Source of the DNA: Actinomycetes bacterium
GTDB lineage: Bacteria; Actinomycetota; Humimicrobiia; Humimicrobiales; Humimicrobiaceae
DNA length: 9,178 nt
Reading direction: 5' to 3'
Assembly (NCBI GenBank): GCA_030609215.1
Contig: JAUWCR010000036.1
Location: 1 to 9,178, forward strand
A program made the position numbers and the translations under genes. Positions 6,038 through 9,178 of the stretch are shown piece by piece. A model generated the notes under the pieces. That model saw only the letters and a program-made list of their open reading frames with translations, was not told the DNA's origin and searched no databases. Each line of letters starts with the position of its first letter. Positions within the stretch are counted from its first letter, which is position 1.

Positions 6038-6042
6038 TTTAA

Positions 6043-6369
6043 ATGTCAGAGGATATGCTGCAATTAGGTGATTCAAATTTTGAAGCAGAGATCAGTAAAT
6101 CAGAGTTGCCAATTCTTGTTGATTTCTGGGCTGTATGGTGCGGCCCATGTAAAATGATTGAACCTGAGCTTGAAAAGCTGTATAGCGAAAAGAAAGATTT
6201 ACTTAGAATTTGTAGATTAAATGTGGATGACAGTAGAGATACTGCTATAAAATATGGTATAAACAGCATTCCTACTTTAATGTTGTTTAAAAATGGTCAA
6301 GTAGTTAAAAAGTTAATTGGTGCTATGTCCAAGGATAAAATATTAAATGAAATATCACAATTTTTATAA
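6043..6369 (+). CDS. trxA: Thioredoxin
   Basis: Thioredoxin is a small cytoplasmic dithiol carrier that reduces protein disulfides and supplies electrons to reductases; it is itself recharged by a thioredoxin reductase. The 108-residue protein has the classical single-domain length and fold markers: the buried Asp27 in LVDFWA, the redox motif W32-C33-G34-P35-C36-K37, a helix-kinking Pro41, the cis-proline in SIPT (Pro77), and the FKNGQ...G turn near the end. An extra cysteine lies at position 57, outside the active site. The start at 6043 is supported by the GGAGGGAG ribosome binding site. The YecE/DUF72 gene begins five bases after the stop, so the two are probably cotranscribed; the nearest strong promoter upstream is the one at 5692. 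No thioredoxin reductase gene is in the window. Confidence 0.95.
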   Translation: MSEDMLQLGDSNFEAEISKSELPILVDFWAVWCGPCKMIEPELEKLYSEKKDLLRICRLNVDDSRDTAIKYGINSIPTLMLFKNGQVVKKLIGAMSKDKILNEISQFL

Positions 6370-6374
6370 AATTA

Positions 6375-7175
6375 GTGGGTAATATATTAATAGGAACATC
6401 CGGATATAATTACAGTGACTGGGTTGGAAATTTTTATCCTGATAACCTGGATAAGAAAGATTATCTAAATTATTATAGTAAAACATTTAGTACCGTAGAA
6501 ATAAACTTTACTTATTATAGTCTTCCAAATCCTTTTATTTTTAACAATATGGCAAAAAAAGTTTCAGGAAATTTTATTTTTTGCGTGAAATCAAACAGTT
6601 CGGTAACACACAAAAGAGATTATAAAAAGGAGGATATTGACAGGTTTATTAATTCTTTAAAGCCGCTTATAGACAAAAATAGAATGGGAAGCGTGCTATT
6701 GCAATTTCCGTGGTCTTTTAAATTTAGTGATAATAATCTGGAATATTTAAAGAAGGTTAAAAATGATTTTTATGAAAAAGAAATTTGCGCTGAATTTAGA
6801 AATAATAGCTGGATTAATGATAAAACATTTAAAAAGCTGGAAGAGTTAGGTATAGGATTTTGTAATGTAGATGAACCTCAGATCAAAGGGTTATTAGCTC
6901 CAACGGATATTAATACTACAAGTATTGGATATATCAGGTTTCATGGAAGAAATGAAGCTAGTTGGTGGAATCATAAATATGCATACCAGAGATATGATTA
7001 TCTGTACAGTCGTGATGAACTTATGGAATGGGTGCCAAAAATAAAAAATGTATCAAATAATACAAAAAAAACATATATTTATTTTAATAACCATTATAAA
7101 GGGAAAGCAGTAAAATCAGCTGGAATATTGATTGAATTATTAAAAGATTGTAGTATTATTACTTCACAAAATTAA
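6375..7175 (+). CDS. YecE/DUF72 family protein
   Basis: The 266-residue product is a full-length member of the DUF72 (YecE, COG1801) family, a TIM-barrel-like protein widespread in bacteria and archaea with no settled biochemical role. Typical motifs appear in order: IGTSGYNYSDW near the N-terminus, FYP, STVEINFTYYSLP, KSNSSVTH, VLLQFPWSF in the middle, ICAEFRNNSW, YIRFHGRN, and the C-terminal YIYFNNHYKGKAVKSA. The start is GTG at 6375, which puts the conserved IGTSG motif at the usual distance from the N-terminus. An in-frame TGA at 6348-6350 and the absence of any ATG, GTG or TTG codon in between leave no better choice. There is no Shine-Dalgarno sequence. With the five-base gap from trxA, initiation is probably by translational coupling. 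A redox link with thioredoxin is only a context suggestion. Confidence 0.9.
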   Translation: MGNILIGTSGYNYSDWVGNFYPDNLDKKDYLNYYSKTFSTVEINFTYYSLPNPFIFNNMAKKVSGNFIFCVKSNSSVTHKRDYKKEDIDRFINSLKPLIDKNRMGSVLLQFPWSFKFSDNNLEYLKKVKNDFYEKEICAEFRNNSWINDKTFKKLEELGIGFCNVDEPQIKGLLAPTDINTTSIGYIRFHGRNEASWWNHKYAYQRYDYLYSRDELMEWVPKIKNVSNNTKKTYIYFNNHYKGKAVKSAGILIELLKDCSIITSQN

Positions 7176-7191
7176 TCTAATTATATAAAAT
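7163..7191 (+). promoter_or_regulatory. Possible ileS promoter
   Basis: TTCACA (7163-7168) and TAAAAT (7186-7191) are 17 bases apart and each match the sigma-70/sigma-A consensus at five of six positions. The -35 lies within the last codons of the YecE/DUF72 gene. Transcription would start near 7198, leaving a leader of about 50 bases before ileS. That is too short for a T-box, and no T-box motif is seen, so tRNA-Ile antitermination control is unlikely here. Confidence 0.4.
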
Positions 7192-7234
7192 CTAAAATAA
7201 TTTTAAAAGGTTAATTCTCCAAGGATTTTTTAAA

Positions 7235-7239
7235 AAGGA
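7235..7239 (+). promoter_or_regulatory. Ribosome binding site supporting the ileS start at 7248
   Basis: AAGGA at 7235-7239 lies eight bases before the ATG at 7248. A second in-frame ATG at 7239 overlaps it; that start would rely on a more distant AAGGA at 7221-7225. The spacing favours 7248, but a start three residues longer is possible. Confidence 0.5.
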
Positions 7240-7247
7240 TGAAAAGT

Positions 7248-9178
7248 ATGTTTAAAAAAGTAGAAACCAGGGTCAATCTGGTTAAACTTGAAGAAAAAAT
7301 ATTAGAATTCTGGAAAAAGAATAAAATATTTGAAAAGAGTTTAAGTAAGACAAAAGGAAATAAAAAGTTTATATTTTACGAGGGTCCGCCTACTGCTAAT
7401 GGGAAACCTGGTGTTCATCATGCACTATCCCGTGTTTTTAAAGATATTTTTCCCAGGTATAAAACAATGAAGGGGTACTATGTATCCAGAAAAGCTGGTT
7501 GGGATACACACGGTCTTCCTGTTGAATTAGAGATTGAAAAAAAATTAAATATTAATTCAAAAAAAGAAATTGAAAAAATAGGTATTGAAAAATTTAATGG
7601 GCTTTGTAGAGAAAGTGTAATGAAGTATGAGGAAGACTGGAAGAGATTAACTGAAAGAATTGGCTTTTGGATTGATATGGAAAATGCATACTTTACGTTT
7701 AAAAACAATTATATAGAATCTATATGGTGGATTTTAAAAACTATCTGGGATAAAGGATTAATATATGAAGATTACAAGATAGTTCCCTATTGTCCAAGAT
7801 GTGGAACTGCGCTGTCTTCCCATGAGGTAGCACTGGGGTATAAAGAAATAAAAGATTATTCTGTAATTGTAAAAATTCCTTTAAAGGAGAAAGAAAACAC
7901 TTATTTACTTGTCTGGACGACAACACCATGGACTTTAATTTCCAACGTTGCTTGTGCTGTAAAGGAAGATGCCTGGTATATTGAAGTAAAATATGAAAAT
8001 GAGAATTTGGTATTGGCTAAGGATCTTTGCAGTGATGTTTTTGGAGAAAAAAGTGATTTAAAAGTAATAAATGAGTTTAAGGGAGATGCTCTAATATCAG
8101 ATTATTACATACCACTATATAAATATACTGAAGATAATGCTTATAAAGTAATTGGTGGCGATTTCGTTTCCACTGATGAGGGTACAGGGATTGTTCATAT
8201 TGCACCTGCTTTTGGCGAGGATGATATGAAAGTTGGTAAATTAAATAATTTACCGGTTGTACAGATGGTTGATGAGGAAGGAAAATTTAAAAAGAATGTA
8301 AAAAAATTTGCTAATTTATATATTGAAGAATCAAATGATAAAATAGTAAAAGATTTAAAAGATAGAAATTTACTTTTTAGTGTTAAAGAATTTGAACATT
8401 CTTATCCGTTTTGCTGGAGGTGCGAAAAGAGGCTAATATATTATGCTAAAAAAAGCTGGTACATAAAGACATCTGCAATAAAACAGGACCTATTAGATTT
8501 AAATAAAAAAATTAACTGGTATCCTGGACATATAAAAGATGGGAGATTTGGTAAATGGTTAGAAAATAATATTGATTGGGCTCTTACAAGGGAAAGATAC
8601 TGGGGAACTCCTTTTCCTGTATGGGTAGATGAAAATGGCCATAAAACTTGTATTGGAAGTGTAGAGGAACTGAAGAAAAAAGCTATATGTGAATTTGAAA
8701 GTCTAGATCTCCATAGACCATTCGTAGACAACATAATACTAAAATGTGATAAGTGCGGTAAGGATATGTATAGAGTTCCAGAGGTAATAGATGTCTGGTT
8801 TGATTCGGGTTCGATGCCTTTTGCACAGCATCACTATCCTTTTGAGAACAAAGAAATATTTAATGAAAGTTACCCCGCTGACTTTATTTGTGAAGCTATT
8901 GATCAAACAAGAGGATGGTTTTACACTATGCTTGCAATTTCTACTTTATTATATAAAAAATCATCTTACAAAAATGTTTTATGTCTTGGACTTATAAATG
9001 ATGAAAATGGTCAGAAAATGAGTAAATCCAAAGGTAACGTAGTGGAACCATGGGATATTCTAAATAAACAGGGTGCCGATGCTCTTAGGTGGTATTTTTT
9101 TACAAGTGTATCTCCATGGCTTCCTAAAAATTTTTCAACCAAATTGATTGATGAGGCAATAAGGAAATTTATTTTAAC
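7248..9178 (+). CDS. ileS: Isoleucyl-tRNA synthetase, type 2, 3' end beyond the window
   Basis: This class I aminoacyl-tRNA synthetase charges tRNA-Ile with isoleucine. The frame is open to the right edge (643 residues here), while the family is usually a little over 1000, so the anticodon-binding domain is outside. Motifs in order: FYEGPPTANGKPG then G55-V56-H57-H58, the position of the class I HIGH signature; zinc-type knuckles C182/C185, C389/C392 and C500/C503; the CP1 editing domain with WTTTPWTL (from W223) and GTGIVHIAPAFGEDD, where H317 and D326 align with the E. coli editing residues H333 and D342; DVWFDSGS; and KMSKS at 590-594. The PPTANGKPG context is typical of type 2 (eukaryote-like) IleRS, which is naturally tolerant of mupirocin. 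GVHH is the swapped signature reported in some type 2 enzymes. The editing strand reads WTLISN rather than the common WTLPSN. Confidence 0.96.
   Translation, partial: MFKKVETRVNLVKLEEKILEFWKKNKIFEKSLSKTKGNKKFIFYEGPPTANGKPGVHHALSRVFKDIFPRYKTMKGYYVSRKAGWDTHGLPVELEIEKKLNINSKKEIEKIGIEKFNGLCRESVMKYEEDWKRLTERIGFWIDMENAYFTFKNNYIESIWWILKTIWDKGLIYEDYKIVPYCPRCGTALSSHEVALGYKEIKDYSVIVKIPLKEKENTYLLVWTTTPWTLISNVACAVKEDAWYIEVKYENENLVLAKDLCSDVFGEKSDLKVINEFKGDALISDYYIPLYKYTEDNAYKVIGGDFVSTDEGTGIVHIAPAFGEDDMKVGKLNNLPVVQMVDEEGKFKKNVKKFANLYIEESNDKIVKDLKDRNLLFSVKEFEHSYPFCWRCEKRLIYYAKKSWYIKTSAIKQDLLDLNKKINWYPGHIKDGRFGKWLENNIDWALTRERYWGTPFPVWVDENGHKTCIGSVEELKKKAICEFESLDLHRPFVDNIILKCDKCGKDMYRVPEVIDVWFDSGSMPFAQHHYPFENKEIFNESYPADFICEAIDQTRGWFYTMLAISTLLYKKSSYKNVLCLGLINDENGQKMSKSKGNVVEPWDILNKQGADALRWYFFTSVSPWLPKNFSTKLIDEAIRKFIL

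Noticed and set aside
134..7175. Alternative genetic code with TGA reassigned
   Set aside because: None of the genes here ends in TGA, but no gene uses an in-frame TGA either, and Trp is encoded by TGG at conserved positions. An AT-rich genome explains the stop preference.
7176..7247. T-box riboswitch before ileS
   Set aside because: Only 72 bases separate the genes, and there is no T-box sequence, specifier stem or terminator; a T-box needs far more room.
8441..8734. Minus-strand open frame inside ileS
   Set aside because: It lies opposite well-conserved ileS coding sequence, and its composition follows from that.
1..9178. Mobile element, CRISPR array, tRNA or defence system
   Set aside because: I found no transposase, integrase, regularly spaced repeats, tRNA-like cloverleaf or defence-family motifs on either strand.

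Overview
This is a strongly AT-rich bacterial window made of compact housekeeping and accessory genes. I see no mobile elements, rRNA or tRNA genes, or CRISPR arrays. The gene content suggests a low-GC, probably anaerobic bacterium: a TldD/TldE pair, a Sm_multidrug_ex (COG2426) membrane protein, a short COG1209 nucleotidyltransferase, a DUF6812-like gene and a type-2 (eukaryote-like) isoleucyl-tRNA synthetase. Deep-branching groups such as Atribacterota, Caldisericota or low-GC subsurface Actinomycetota-related lineages fit by general impression only. No marker here fixes the taxon.

Layout: the end of a very lysine-rich open frame (to 136) is followed directly by tldD (145-1530) and tldE/pmbA (1532-2932), which form one transcription unit. 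A short region with two inverted repeats separates them from a minus-strand DedA-like/COG2426 membrane protein (3012-3512). An 85-bp divergent gap leads to uppP with a TTG start (3598-4425). After 181 bp of repeat-rich intergenic DNA comes a short-form sugar-phosphate nucleotidyltransferase (4607-5335). A minus-strand 73-residue protein with two CxxC knuckles (5361-5582) faces, across a divergent promoter region, a DUF6812-like gene carrying a one-base frameshift (5728-5975). Thioredoxin (6043-6369) and a YecE/DUF72 gene (6375-7175) follow. The window ends inside ileS (7248 to the edge).

How the genes may work together: TldD and TldE form a heteromeric metallopeptidase. UppP regenerates the undecaprenyl phosphate carrier, and the neighbouring COG2426 protein belongs to a family related to DedA-type lipid transporters, so the divergent pair may handle lipid-carrier recycling. 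The nucleotidyltransferase would supply activated sugars for glycans built on that carrier. Thioredoxin and YecE are closely spaced and probably cotranscribed.

The most notable signals are three. First, the HIGH signature of ileS is replaced by GVHH, the variant associated with strong mupirocin resistance. Second, a near-consensus promoter is placed so that the DUF6812-like gene would be transcribed as a leaderless mRNA. Third, that same gene is interrupted by a clean one-base frameshift. I found no evidence for a complete new multi-gene system such as a defence or mobile system.
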